From Algoriphagus resistens (GTDB taxonomy: Bacteria > Bacteroidota > Bacteroidia > Cytophagales > Cyclobacteriaceae): a stretch of DNA of 64,000 nucleotides. How positions within the stretch are numbered: the first letter of the stretch is position 1; each line of letters begins with the position of its first letter. Under the pieces are notes generated by a model, which was not told the origin of the DNA, searched no databases, and saw only the letters and a list, made by a program, of their open reading frames with translations. Location: contig NZ_LMXN01000004.1 in NCBI RefSeq assembly GCF_001442615.1, positions 419,643 to 483,642 of the forward strand, read 5' to 3'. Below, piece after piece: positions 1 to 9,228 of the stretch. The translations under genes were made by a program, and so were the position numbers.

Positions 1-234
1 GTTGCGGGACAGGCGAGGTTCGAAGAAGAGCTTTTTCCCCAGTTCAAATCCATCTTTGGTGATTTCATTTCCGGAGAAATCATAGTCCGGTTCCGGAAAT
101 CCCTCCGGCTGTACAAACCCCTGAAACAGCTCAGGCTCCTCCTCCCCCGAATGACATGCAAAAACCCCGATAAAAAGTAGAATGCAAATCGGCAATAATT
201 GGAGAATCCGGTTGTATATGTTGTTTCCCATCAT
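1..234 (-). CDS. Di-haem cytochrome c peroxidase, MbnH-like (partial, N-terminus only)
   Basis: The gene reads leftward and runs off the window, so only about 78 residues are seen. They hold a lipoprotein-type signal peptide ending near FACHSG, then a stretch ending ELGKKLFFEPRLSRN, which is the typical N-terminal motif just before the first CxxCH haem site of bacterial di-haem cytochrome c peroxidases (MauG/CcpA/MbnH family). The haem motifs themselves lie outside the window. It starts 6 nt after the stop of the MbnP-like gene (two possible ATGs at 234 and 231), so the two are co-transcribed. In the studied MbnH/MbnP pair, MbnH oxidises a tryptophan of its partner MbnP to kynurenine; that role here is inference from the pairing. 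Confidence 0.75.
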   Translation of the reverse strand, partial: MMGNNIYNRILQLLPICILLFIGVFACHSGEEEPELFQGFVQPEGFPEPDYDFSGNEITKDGFELGKKLFFEPRLSRN

Positions 235-240
235 CAATGC

Positions 241-1116
241 CTAGAGCCCATCCTCCCCTTTGCTAAAATTCTCCGTGTGATCATGGGTGAACATTCCTGG
301 GAAATTATTGGCAATATATACGCTGAAATCACTAAACATCACATTGGGATGCTCTGCAATACTGAACATATGCTGTCCGTTGAAAACCTCCATCACATCC
401 ACAAAAAGATGCACATTACTTCTTAAACCCTCCCTTACCTGGGCTATTCCGCCTTGGTTTAAATCGACTGTAATTTCTTTTATATTATTCAATGTAGGTG
501 CACTATATCCACCAAATCCTCCAATATGATATTTGAACTGCTTATTTCCGGTAGGATCCCCCTGCTGGTCATCCGAGATCAGATTGCAATTGCCCTCAAA
601 CTTAAAGAAGATGTAACCGCTGTTCCATCCCCAATACATTCCTCCACCTTCATGTCCCTGGCCTGAGTCAAAAGAAAGCACCCCCGGACGCTGATCTACC
701 GGCATAGTGTTTCTCAGGCTATCCACTCCCAGGACAAATGAAATCTTGGTGTAGTCTCCTTCTGGCACCGTAACTTTTGTAAATCGGGTATTCCGGTCTT
801 CTGCCTGTACCAGAAAATAACTTTCCTCCTGAGGGACTACATATTCATCCCCAGAATCTGTATAAAGCTTAATATTACTGATGAAATATTGGAGGATTCT
901 TATGGAAAACTCCTCTCCTTTAGCATTGGTGTATTTCCTAGGTTCCAGACCAAAAGTCTCCTCACCTACGATGGTATCAAATTCAATGGAGAACTCACCT
1001 GTTTTCGCCAGATCTGGACCTGGATCCTCGTCTACACAGGCTGTGATAGTCCAGGATATTGCTATTAAGCAAAATGCCGGCAATACGACTTTAATTTTTT
1101 GAAATATTGAATTCAT
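241..1116 (-). CDS. MbnP-like lipoprotein
   Basis: A 291-residue exported protein. The first ~27 residues form a signal peptide with a lipobox (TITAC, Cys27), so it is probably a lipoprotein. The body matches the MbnP family: FSIEFDTIVG near residue 42, YFISNIKLY near 77, a segment with GVDSLRN, and the hallmark MYWGWNSGYIFFKFEG with two conserved Trp residues near 160-175. MbnP proteins bind copper, in known cases after a partner peroxidase converts a Trp to kynurenine. The next gene downstream is just such a peroxidase, 6 nt away. Family assignment is firm; copper as the ligand in this organism is inference. Confidence 0.8.
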   Translation of the reverse strand: MNSIFQKIKVVLPAFCLIAISWTITACVDEDPGPDLAKTGEFSIEFDTIVGEETFGLEPRKYTNAKGEEFSIRILQYFISNIKLYTDSGDEYVVPQEESYFLVQAEDRNTRFTKVTVPEGDYTKISFVLGVDSLRNTMPVDQRPGVLSFDSGQGHEGGGMYWGWNSGYIFFKFEGNCNLISDDQQGDPTGNKQFKYHIGGFGGYSAPTLNNIKEITVDLNQGGIAQVREGLRSNVHLFVDVMEVFNGQHMFSIAEHPNVMFSDFSVYIANNFPGMFTHDHTENFSKGEDGL

Positions 1117-1623
1117 GTGCTTTTGATTTATTTTTTAATTGGTTCTCCCCAGCCAGTTGGCGGGGAATACTTCCATTACTGACAATTATCCCCATGTGCC
1201 AGTAACATACCTGGACTCAGGTAGCCCCCTCATAGCTTTTGCATCAATCGGAAGCTGGCCAGGAACCCTGGGAAATAAATGAATAGGTAGTCAGGATTTT
1301 TAGAAAGTCTTTAATAGCTGACTTTTCAAGACCCCGGAATTCTGTAATAGTATTTATATACAACTTCACTACAGCATTCATTTTTTAAATAGAATAAACA
1401 AGACACACTTCTCCATATACATAAAATTTTATGCATAAGGGGTACGTTATGAAGAAATATATAATTTCTTCATTTAGATAAAATAAAATAGATTATGGAT
1501 AGCTCTTATTGACTCGCATTAAAAACATAACACTGTTTTGCACACAGGTGAAGAACCTGCTAAAAACAATATGAATTTAACCCTCGTCGCTAATAGAGAG
1601 ACTAAGTGTGTATATGAAAAATA
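1117..1623. other. Gene-free spacer with a 10-bp-arm palindrome
   Basis: No convincing reading frame on either strand. The only structured element seen is the AT-rich inverted repeat at 1449-1473, listed separately. The stretch holds the 5' region of the leftward MbnP-like operon, so its promoter should lie here, but no clear TTG/TAnnTTTG pair was picked out. Confidence 0.5.
1449..1473. promoter_or_regulatory. Palindrome, possible operator
   Basis: Perfect 10-bp inverted arms (ATGAAGAAAT and ATTTCTTCAT) around a 5-nt centre. It sits in the spacer between two leftward genes, about 330 bp upstream of the MbnP-like gene and 150 bp past the stop of the small Cys-containing gene. It lacks a U-tract on either side, so a repressor or activator site fits better than a terminator. 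The binding factor is unknown. Confidence 0.35.
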
Positions 1624-1998
1624 TCAGAGTTTAGGGGGCTTGATCACTTCGTGAACAAGCAAAGCCGAAAAAGGCTCTGAATAGGCCGCTATAAGCATAT
1701 TAATCGAAACAAAAGTTCTGGAACAAGCCTGTCCAAGATCAGGAGCAGAAATATATATCCCGAAATCCGTACTGAATTTATAAGTAGAATTAGCGTCCTG
1801 CTTCTCCTTTTGAGCCCTCATTTGTTCTGCCAGGTAGCATTTACCATCACAGTTCATCATCGGCTTATCCTTGTTGATGCAAAAGTTATCAATAATATAT
1901 GCCTTGTTGAGCTCGTAACTCCCCTGGATCACCGAATACACCATGCTGTTCAGCATGAGTATGGAGCAAAAGAAAATATGTAGCAAGGCTTTTAACAC
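1624..1998 (-). CDS. Small exported/membrane protein with Cys motif
   Basis: 124 residues with a GTG start. A hydrophobic N-terminus (residues 1-25) serves as signal peptide or anchor. The central part contains FCINKDKPMMNCDGKCYL (Cys residues spaced C-x10-C-x3-C), followed by a charged helix EQMRAQKEKQDA, then a hydrophobic stretch near residue 100. Small proteins with this 'CINKDKP..xCxGKCYL' signature are common in Bacteroidota, but I know no assigned function. The Met/Cys-rich motif and nearness to the MbnP-like gene suggest metal handling; this is inference only. Confidence 0.6.
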   Translation of the reverse strand: MLKALLHIFFCSILMLNSMVYSVIQGSYELNKAYIIDNFCINKDKPMMNCDGKCYLAEQMRAQKEKQDANSTYKFSTDFGIYISAPDLGQACSRTFVSINMLIAAYSEPFSALLVHEVIKPPKL

Positions 1999-2417
1999 AA
2001 CACAAAAATAACTGATGAAAAAGCACCAACAAAGTAAATCTATAATTTAATTAATATTAATTATAATAAGTTATTCACTCTAGCTTCCAGTTTGATATAA
2101 GGTAACCGACCTTGCCCATAACTTTTCGGATTCTTCCTCGGTACAGGAACAGTCAATCCTCAAGCTAGTGAGTCAAACTATCAGTTTTAACTTTCCCCTT
2201 AGGATATCCTGTTGGTTTCAATTAGGTATCCATTCTATAGTCAATATGTTAAGTCAGTCCAAATAATGAATTATCTGAGCTTAACCATTAAAGGGATTAC
2301 AGTTTGTAAGTTTGAGCCGCATGAGGGTCCTTGGGCACAAAAGGTAGATAATCAGACAATTGGTAAAGCTAATAACAGTAACCTGTATCTGTTATTAAGC
2401 AATTGAAAGGCTAACAC
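1999..2417. other. Gene-free spacer
   Basis: A short rightward frame at 2212-2406 has no recognisable similarity and is not called. The spacer includes a 16-bp perfect AT-only palindrome (TAATTAATATTAATTA, 2048-2063) about 50 bp upstream of the leftward Cys-motif gene. AT-only palindromes arise easily by chance, so no function is claimed. Confidence 0.4.
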
Positions 2418-2449
2418 TAAAAAAAGAGACGAGAAATTTTTCCCGTCTC
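2418..2449 (-). terminator. Rho-independent terminator of the SusCD operon
   Basis: Read leftward, stem GAGACG/CGTCTC (2444-2449 with 2426-2431), extended by further pairs, is followed by a run of seven T (2419-2425 complement). It lies about 22 bp past the SusD stop codon. Confidence 0.75.
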
Positions 2450-2471
2450 CATAGGTAAAGCTATACTGCGA

Positions 2472-4073
2472 TTAATCGTTATACCCCGGGTTTTGGGTCA
2501 GTTTAGGATTCTTGTTTATTTCATCATTCGGGATTGGAAACAATGTCCTGGTGTCCGCCTGGGCATGAGGAGAATGATTGAACCAACTTTTGGTCTGAAA
2601 AACCCCAAAACGGATTATATCCTGTCTCCTGTGGGCTTCAGCGGCAAACTCCCACCCCAATTCATCTAGAAATCTACCAAATTCAATGTCATCCCCACCA
2701 GTCCCTGTGACAGTACCATCCTCATTCTGGATACCGTATTGATATGAGCTTCCCTTAAGAAGTTCAGCCCCTGTCACCACAGCTTTTGAAGGATCGGTTG
2801 AACGGAAGGCACGTTGCCTAACTTCAGTCACTAAAAGGGCTGCTTCATCTGCTCGTCCCGTTCTCAACAAAGCCTCCGCTTTCATCATTAGTACATCCGC
2901 ATATCTGAGCATCGGAAAATCATTATCCAAAGACCCGGTAGCGCCTTGCTTGATGGCATATTTTCCTATTCTGGCACCTTGATTTGATTCGGTTCCAGCC
3001 ATACTCGGCACCTTATTGACGTAAGTAATCATCGGCTCTCCAGTAGAAGCATGCAACTGCGGACCTAAAAGCCAGGTGTCATCAAGTCGGGTATCGCTGG
3101 GATCATAGGTATTGATAAACTGTGGTACGGCACAATTTCCTCCCCATGGCCCTGCCTGCATGTTGTACACAAATCTGCTTTGGGGATCCAGTGTTTTCAT
3201 ATGCACTGTATTTCCTGTTCCATAGATTTCATCGTAAGGTATTGCGAAGATAATTTCAGGGGAATTATGGTTCTCCCAGTTGAAAATATCGGAATAGTTA
3301 TCATCCAGGGAATAGCCTGCGCCACCCATAATCACTGCGTCACATGCTTCAATACACTGTTGCCAAGCTGCCTGGCCGGTATACACTTCCGAATTAAGAT
3401 AGATTTTAGCCAGCAGAGCCTGAACCACCCATTTATTAAATTGCCCATAGGTATTATTCACATCTTCACTTAGCATAGGCATAACTTCCTTCAATTCGCT
3501 GACAACAAAATCATAGACCTCTTTTCTGCTTTTCTGCTCAGGTAAAGAAACATCTTTGAAATCTGTCACGATCGGCACATTGCCGTGATTGTCCATGAGT
3601 AAATAATATGCAAAAGCCCTTGCAGCCCGTAATTCAGCCATTACGGCGTCCTTTTGATCTGTGATGGGAATTTCCCCTTCTTCAATCTGAGACATTACCC
3701 TATTAGCTGTTGTGATGCTACGGTAAGCACTCTGCCAGATATTTGTTGGCTGCCATTGCAGGGAAGTCCAGTTGTGCTGATGCATGCGCAGGTAGGTACC
3801 TCCGTCATACCATCCATTTGGCCTGGCGGGGGTTATGATTATATCCGCTGATTCTTCCTGTGTATCAAAATAACCCTGCCAACCCATCATCAACCCTCTA
3901 AAAGACCCATAAACGGGCGCTATTATAGAAGGTATATCCTTTTCAGTTGGATCGAAATTGGTAGCCAGTACTTCGGAATATACTTCCTCGTCAAGATTTA
4001 GACAGGAATTTAGCCCTAAAGAAGCCAATCCGATCACTAACAACTTAATTGTATTATTTCTATTGATTTTCAT
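2472..4073 (-). CDS. SusD/RagB-family nutrient-binding lipoprotein
   Basis: 533 residues. Signal peptide with lipobox ending LNSC (Cys24), so it is anchored on the outer membrane surface. The body has the SusD-type helical layout: RSITTANRVM near 115, AELRAARAFAYYLLMDNHGNVPIV near 145-170, the AKIYLN repeat near 215, and the C-terminal segment LGWEFAAEAHRRQDIIRFG followed by FPIPNDEINKNPKLTQNPGY. It sits 10 bp downstream of the SusC gene. The pair imports an oligomeric nutrient (glycan or peptide) through the outer membrane; no glycoside hydrolase or peptidase gene is next to it, so the substrate is unknown. Confidence 0.93.
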   Translation of the reverse strand: MKINRNNTIKLLVIGLASLGLNSCLNLDEEVYSEVLATNFDPTEKDIPSIIAPVYGSFRGLMMGWQGYFDTQEESADIIITPARPNGWYDGGTYLRMHQHNWTSLQWQPTNIWQSAYRSITTANRVMSQIEEGEIPITDQKDAVMAELRAARAFAYYLLMDNHGNVPIVTDFKDVSLPEQKSRKEVYDFVVSELKEVMPMLSEDVNNTYGQFNKWVVQALLAKIYLNSEVYTGQAAWQQCIEACDAVIMGGAGYSLDDNYSDIFNWENHNSPEIIFAIPYDEIYGTGNTVHMKTLDPQSRFVYNMQAGPWGGNCAVPQFINTYDPSDTRLDDTWLLGPQLHASTGEPMITYVNKVPSMAGTESNQGARIGKYAIKQGATGSLDNDFPMLRYADVLMMKAEALLRTGRADEAALLVTEVRQRAFRSTDPSKAVVTGAELLKGSSYQYGIQNEDGTVTGTGGDDIEFGRFLDELGWEFAAEAHRRQDIIRFGVFQTKSWFNHSPHAQADTRTLFPIPNDEINKNPKLTQNPGYND

Positions 4074-4083
4074 ACTATTCGGA

Positions 4084-7000
4084 TTAAAATGTGAGATTTA
4101 GGCCCAGTGTGTAGGTTCTTGTGGTGGGATATTTGTCCCGTTGATCATTACCTGGATCAAAACCGGTGACACTTACACCTTCTGGATCAATTCCTTTGTA
4201 ATTGGTAATCGTAAACAGATTAAGCCCGGAAGCATACAGTCGTGCATTTCTTAGGAAAGCAACCTTTGGAAAAGTGTAGCCTACCGTAAAATTGTCTAAT
4301 TTGAAGTAATCACCTTTTTCGATATAATGGCTAACCAATGCCAAATCACTGCTTAGGCGCTCCCCGTATACTGGATCGTATGCCGTTTCCAACATGTTAT
4401 AGGCCGGATTGTAAGGGTTTTCATAGAACATCCTCTGGAAATTAAGAATTTCGTGTCCGAAGGCACCCCTAAAATTGAACTGGACATCAAAATTTCGGAT
4501 TTGGAAGCTATTGTTGAAGCCGAGGATATGGAGTGGAATACCATTGCCATAAAACTGCCGGTCTTCCTGTGAAGCCGTACTGATCGGTATGGCCTCCCCT
4601 TCCGTATTCTCTATCAACCACTCCCCATCCGGAGTCACTCCTACAGATTTCCATAGAAAAAACCGCCCGATAGCACCACCCACTTCTACCCGGTGGGTAT
4701 AATCCTGAATAGGCTCACCGGTATAGCCAGCGGTGAAAAAATCATTTGTAGCCTCAAACTGGTCATTTGATAAGGAGACTAGTTTGTTCCTGTTTGTAGA
4801 ATAAGTGATGTTCGTGTTCCAAGAAAAACCAGGCTTTCTGATAGGTGCGAGGTTTAATAAAATCTCTATCCCATCATTTTGCAATACTCCGGCGTTTATG
4901 GTCATTAACCCTGTCAGATAAGGTGGCACCGGCACTGGGAAATCATACAACAAATCGTTGATATCTCTTCTATAAATATCTATTGATCCACTTACGCGGT
5001 CATTAAAGAAGCTATAATCAATTCCAAAATTGATTTCCTGCTTCTTTTCCCATTTCAGATCAGGATTAAAATTCCGGGCGGGGATAAAACCCTGAACCCA
5101 TTCTCCTCCGACATAGGCGCCATTAGCTCTGTTGAAATCATAGCTGATCTGGGATAAGTAGGGAGAATTGGCAATGGTTCCCGTGACCCCATAACCAAAC
5201 CTCAACTTGATTTCCCCTACATTTTTCAGATCTCTAAGAAAAGGCTCATTGCTGATTTTCCAGCCCACCGAAGCAGCAGGAAAAGTCCCCCATTGGTTAT
5301 TTACCCCAAACCTCGAAGAACCCTCTCTTCGCACACTGGCCATAAAGAGGTATTTGTCCTTGAAGTTATAAGTAGCCCGGCCGAAGAAGCCTGCCAGCTG
5401 CCACCTGTTTTTGGAGCTACCCAAATCGGCTTGACCAGCCTGTAGTGCCCCACCTGCTCCAAGATTATTCCACTTGTATAAGTCAGTAGGAAAATCCCAA
5501 TTGGAAGCAAAGAAATCCTCATACGTAGCATCTTGCCAGCTATATCCACCCAATACCGTAAAATAATGGTCTCCTATGGTATGGTTGTAATTGGCAGTAA
5601 GTTCCATCAAATTTTCATTATAGGCACTGGTAGATCTAGAAGCAGTTCCATTCTGATTATTGAGCCTTGTATTGGTGTGTTCAAAAGAAGTGGCGTAGCC
5701 CGTCAGGTTACTATTTTGCACGTTGGACACCATCATTTTTAAATCCAGATTATCTATGGGAGAATAGGTAAGGCTTCCGTTAACTCTCATCTCCTTAGTT
5801 TTGGACTCTGAATCTGCTTCATAAATTCTGGAAATAGGATTTTCATAAAAGTATCCTTCCCGTTCCTGCCAGCCTCCATCTTCCGTTTTCACCCGGTCTG
5901 TCGGATTCCTGATAATTGCCTGGCGATAGGCATAACCATCCGCTCCCCCTTGATCTGAAGTAAACACCCTGTTGATGATCTGGAAATTCGCTCTCAGTTT
6001 ATCATCAAACATACTGTGGTTCATATCCGCCCGGATGTTAAACCTCTCCTGGTTGGAGCGTAAAAATATACCCTGCCAATTTCGGTAGTTGACTGCAGCT
6101 GTGAAATTGGTTGTCTTATTCCCGCCTGAAAAACTTAAATTGTGGTTTTGACTGACGGGATTTCTGGTCATCTCATCTACCCAGTCGGTATTTCCCCCAT
6201 AATCTGTATAAGGAATACCTTCTTCTGCTATCAATCTCCGGTAATCGTCCCCATCCAGGAGATTCAGTTTTCTTGCAATTTGCTGTACACTTACATAAGC
6301 ATCATAGCTGACAGTATTTCTATCCCCCTGGCTTCCTTTTCTTGTGGTAATCAAGATCACACCGCCTGTGGCCCTAGTTCCATAGATTGCCGCTGCGGAG
6401 CCATCTTTTAGTACATCAATTGATTCTATATCCTCAGGTGGAACAGTATTAAGTGTCCCCGGAACCCCGTCTATCAGCACCAGCGGATCCGATGTACCGT
6501 TGATACTGTTGATTCCCCGAAGGTTAATTTGTGTGCCAGCACCTGGATCACCGCTTGGAGTAGTCACCCGCAAACCTGCTACTTTCCCCTGGATTAATTG
6601 CCCAGCGTCCCTTACAGCACCTTTTACAAAATTCTCTTCCTTAACACCGGCGATAGAACTGGTAATATCACCCTTTCGGGTAGTTCCATATCCTACCACC
6701 ACCACTTCATTCATGGAGGTAAGCTCGGCTTTTAATGTTATAGAAAGTTCCTTATCTGTATAGACTTCCAATTCCTGCGGTGCAAAGCCAATAAAACTAA
6801 ACACCAGGACAGCACCTTCATCGGGTATATCTATACTGAATTTTCCGTCAACATCCGTAGAAACACCTCTCGTTGTTCCCTTTATCAGGACTGTTACGCC
6901 CGGTAAGGGCAAATTATCTTCATCGCTGATCACTGTCCCGCTGACTGTCAGCTCTTTACGAAGGTCCAACTTGTTGGTTTCAAAAGACCTGACAGTGGGC

Positions 7001-7101
7001 CTGACCTCTAAGTCAGTAGCCGCTGCATTCACAGGACATACCGCACTTCCGGTAAAACTTAGCATAGCCAAAAAGACTATCCTTTTTGTAAATAGGTTCA
7101 T
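4084..7101 (-). CDS. SusC/RagA-family TonB-linked outer membrane transporter
   Basis: About 1005 residues with ATG at 7101; the longer frame to 7107 would need TTG. Order: signal peptide (to about residue 27), carboxypeptidase-regulatory-like domain (VSGTVISDEDNLPLPGVTV to EELEV, about 50-125), the SusC motif MNEVVVVGYGTTRKGDITSS near 130, plug domain (LVLIDGVPGTL; DVLKDGSAAAIYGTRA), then a long beta-barrel ending YTLGLNLTF with the usual terminal aromatic residue. It is the first gene of a two-gene operon with SusD. No sigma/anti-sigma pair is adjacent, so control by that route is not indicated. Confidence 0.95.
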   Translation of the reverse strand: MNLFTKRIVFLAMLSFTGSAVCPVNAAATDLEVRPTVRSFETNKLDLRKELTVSGTVISDEDNLPLPGVTVLIKGTTRGVSTDVDGKFSIDIPDEGAVLVFSFIGFAPQELEVYTDKELSITLKAELTSMNEVVVVGYGTTRKGDITSSIAGVKEENFVKGAVRDAGQLIQGKVAGLRVTTPSGDPGAGTQINLRGINSINGTSDPLVLIDGVPGTLNTVPPEDIESIDVLKDGSAAAIYGTRATGGVILITTRKGSQGDRNTVSYDAYVSVQQIARKLNLLDGDDYRRLIAEEGIPYTDYGGNTDWVDEMTRNPVSQNHNLSFSGGNKTTNFTAAVNYRNWQGIFLRSNQERFNIRADMNHSMFDDKLRANFQIINRVFTSDQGGADGYAYRQAIIRNPTDRVKTEDGGWQEREGYFYENPISRIYEADSESKTKEMRVNGSLTYSPIDNLDLKMMVSNVQNSNLTGYATSFEHTNTRLNNQNGTASRSTSAYNENLMELTANYNHTIGDHYFTVLGGYSWQDATYEDFFASNWDFPTDLYKWNNLGAGGALQAGQADLGSSKNRWQLAGFFGRATYNFKDKYLFMASVRREGSSRFGVNNQWGTFPAASVGWKISNEPFLRDLKNVGEIKLRFGYGVTGTIANSPYLSQISYDFNRANGAYVGGEWVQGFIPARNFNPDLKWEKKQEINFGIDYSFFNDRVSGSIDIYRRDINDLLYDFPVPVPPYLTGLMTINAGVLQNDGIEILLNLAPIRKPGFSWNTNITYSTNRNKLVSLSNDQFEATNDFFTAGYTGEPIQDYTHRVEVGGAIGRFFLWKSVGVTPDGEWLIENTEGEAIPISTASQEDRQFYGNGIPLHILGFNNSFQIRNFDVQFNFRGAFGHEILNFQRMFYENPYNPAYNMLETAYDPVYGERLSSDLALVSHYIEKGDYFKLDNFTVGYTFPKVAFLRNARLYASGLNLFTITNYKGIDPEGVSVTGFDPGNDQRDKYPTTRTYTLGLNLTF

Positions 7102-7330
7102 AGGCAAAATTTTTAAGTGGTTAATAAATTATATTGGATAGATAATTTTGAATTATCTGACTCAATAGAATATTTTAAAATTAGGCCATCTATTTTTGTG
7201 AAAAATTAACTCATTTATCAAAAACCAACTCTATATTGACAAAAAAGTGAAAATTGATTAAAATTTCGATCAAAATACCCGTACAAATAGTAGCGCAAGG
7301 GCGCTTTTAAAAAATCATTATTCCATACAG

Positions 7331-7596
7331 GTGTATGGTTTCTTGTCTAAAATATTGGCTTCAATTTCGGACGATTCTGAAAACTCTTTTGAAACCTATC
7401 CGGATAATCTGGCAGATCAAGTTGAACTATCTATTTTTAACCACTGGGGACAACTTATATATTACGGCGAGAATAAGAACATGAAAAATGGGATTAAGTC
7501 ATCTTACTTGTGGGACCTAAAGTTCAAAAGTTCTGATATCCAAAATGGAATCCATACCTAGTGCTGGTGCGGATTAAAACAGAAAATAAAATTTGA
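7331..7596 (+). pseudogene. Remnant of a T9SS type B sorting (gliding-motility C-terminal) domain
   Basis: The reading frame contains VELSIFNHWGQLIYYGEN, WDLKFKSS and IQNGIHT, matching the pattern 'I.NRWGQ.VY...WDG....NGVYTY' of the C-terminal sorting domain of gliding-motility/T9SS type B cargo. The frame stops at TAG (7559-7561), but one base out of phase it continues as VLVRIKTENKI and ends at TGA 7594-7596, which is the expected end of the domain. A single-base deletion in the codon after the Thr explains it. Only the last ~85 residues of what should be a large secreted protein remain, so this is a decayed 3' end. The first base after the upstream spacer gives GTG, probably not a true start. 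Confidence 0.65.
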
Positions 7597-8001
7597 CTGC
7601 AGTGCAAAGCTCTTCCGTTCTAGTCCTTATTTATTGATTTTAAAAAGTTCACTTTCTGTTTATCGATATCCAAACGGCAACATAAAAGACATCCAAAAAA
7701 ACGATCCATCCAACTGATTTTGTTGAATTGAATCTGCTCACCGGTCTCGTTGGGGATAAAAAAGATTGCTTTCCCAATCCTACCTAAAACCCTGCGGAAG
7801 CTGTTAACCTGAGAATGCCTAAGAGAGGACTACTCTTACAAGCGCTATCTGATTTTTTTTGGAATCAGTACCTGGAGAATCTGCGAATTAATATTAGGGT
7901 GGGAAAAACGAGTCTGTCCCAAATTAGCAAAAGAGCTAAGTAAAAAATCTGCTATTGAAGCGGCAATTGTGTTTGTGGCGGTTTATCCTGCCTGTTTATG
8001 T
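7597..8001. other. Gene-free spacer
   Basis: No frame with recognisable protein similarity on either strand. One short hairpin (CTGATT/AATCAG around a T-run near 7848-7870) is seen. Probably decayed sequence beside the sorting-domain remnant. Confidence 0.4.
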
Positions 8002-8454
8002 TTATTCATTTATCGAAATAAAAATATCCACTTCTGCCTGATTCCAATCCTGACTTCTTTCATCATAAACCTCAAAGTCCACTCCAAATTTCCGGTTTAT
8101 TTTTGAATTCCATATTTTTTCCCAAGCTTCTGTAATGCATCCGGTCATTTCCCCTTTAGCACTAACCTTCACGTAATTTTGGGAAGGAACTATTAACTCA
8201 TCTAGCCCCGTCGGGGTTTTAGTTTTTTTGTCCACTTTACAGCCTATGAAATATGAAAAGGGTTTCGTCTCATCCTTCTCATATTCATAATATACAGCGT
8301 AAATTTCATCTCCCAGCTTATTGGGAATAAGGCCGGTTATTTTTTCCGTTTCGAATTTTTGCCATAGGCTCCCACAATCCACACTTGATTGCTTGTTCTC
8401 ATTAGTGGTTTTGTTTTCAAGTTTTATTCCAATTAATTTAAACCCGTCTTTCAT
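8002..8454 (-). CDS. GyrI-like / effector-binding-domain protein
   Basis: About 150 residues, start ATG at 8454 (MKDGFKLIGI). An upstream in-frame start at 8472 would translate part of the repeat leader and is rejected. The sequence fits the GyrI-like small-molecule-binding fold (SHS2 duplicated module): FKLIGIKLENKT at the N-terminus, LWQKFETEKITGLIPNK, IYAVYYEYEKD, YFIGCKVDK, then VSAKGEMTGCITEAWEKIW and FEVYDER..DWNQAEVDIFISI at the C-terminus. There is no DNA-binding domain, so it is a stand-alone domain protein of unknown ligand. A copy of the five-member hairpin repeat ends about 30 nt before the start codon. Confidence 0.8.
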   Translation of the reverse strand: MKDGFKLIGIKLENKTTNENKQSSVDCGSLWQKFETEKITGLIPNKLGDEIYAVYYEYEKDETKPFSYFIGCKVDKKTKTPTGLDELIVPSQNYVKVSAKGEMTGCITEAWEKIWNSKINRKFGVDFEVYDERSQDWNQAEVDIFISINE

Positions 8455-8483
8455 GTGATTATAATTTATCATTTAAAGGTGAT

Positions 8484-8547
8484 ATGGAATCTCGCATGCA
8501 TTACAATCATCCCAGTGTGTGACTCTTGAGTCATGCTCGATTTCCTA
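8484..8547 (-). repeat. Interspersed hairpin repeat, copy A
   Basis: Outer arms ATGGAATCTCGCATG (8484-8498) and CATGCTCGATTTC (8532-8544) can pair, with an inner GACTC-TT-GAGTC hairpin (8521-8532). Strongly similar to copies at 29244, 29338, 34463 and 34554. Followed on the minus strand by an AT-rich leader that runs into the start codon of the GyrI-like gene. See the findings. Confidence 0.8.
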
Positions 8548-8585
8548 TTCTAATCTCTACAGCTTTTCAAATTTATCCATCATAC

Positions 8586-9065
8586 CTACAATTTATCCCG
8601 CCCGATAAATCTATTATTGCCTAGTAAAAACCCAATAGCCCTTTCTACATTTTTTGATATACTCTCTTCCGATTTCAAAGACGAAATGTATCGGACAATC
8701 TCCTTCCTTAATGAAGGGGTTAACCCGTCAAATATTTTTTTTGCTTCCTGATTGTTTCCCAATGCTTCTACCAATTTCGGGTGAGGGGTGATGCTACGGT
8801 CTGAGGGATCATATTCCACCGTCAGTTGCACTAGCTCACCTATACGCTCGGGTGATTTTTGGAGCATATTGGTATTAATATAAAGCCTCCATTCCCCTAA
8901 ATGCTTCATCAAAGTTTGTTGATAGTCTGCACCATTTATTCTTCCCCGTATTGGGATCGGACTCTTGTCACTTCCCGCTTGCTGAAAGATTTCATCCAAA
9001 ATCTTTTTGGGGACGCTTGCGTAGGGATTTAAGCCTATGATTTTTATTTCTGCTTCAAACTTCAC
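8586..9065 (-). CDS. DUF1905 / YdeI-OmpD-associated family protein
   Basis: 159 residues with a GTG start. The N-terminal half (KFEAEIKIIGLNPYASVPKKIL to LYINTNMLQ, about 2-95) fits DUF1905; the C-terminal half (PHPKLVEALGNNQEAKKIFDGLTPSLRKEIVRYI.SLKSEESISKNVERAI, about 95-150) fits the YdeI/OmpD-associated helical domain. Proteins with this two-domain layout are widespread small cytoplasmic proteins, sometimes named bacteriocin-protection or YdeI proteins, with no settled biochemical role. Confidence 0.8.
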   Translation of the reverse strand: MKFEAEIKIIGLNPYASVPKKILDEIFQQAGSDKSPIPIRGRINGADYQQTLMKHLGEWRLYINTNMLQKSPERIGELVQLTVEYDPSDRSITPHPKLVEALGNNQEAKKIFDGLTPSLRKEIVRYISSLKSEESISKNVERAIGFLLGNNRFIGRDKL

Positions 9066-9228
9066 TTGAAAACACGCTTTTATATTCAGTAGGTTTTGAT
9101 GAAAGAAATGCGATTATTAGTTCTTTAATGCGGGCATCCTAAATTTCTAAAGGTAAAGAAGGGCCTCTTTTCCGCGGGGTTCAATCCATTTAATAGTGAC
9201 AAGCTAGGTAACATCAGCTATGGGTTTT

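Noticed and set aside
2212..2406. Rightward 64-codon frame
   Set aside because: No similarity recognised, no promoter or partner genes, lies against a terminator of the opposite strand.
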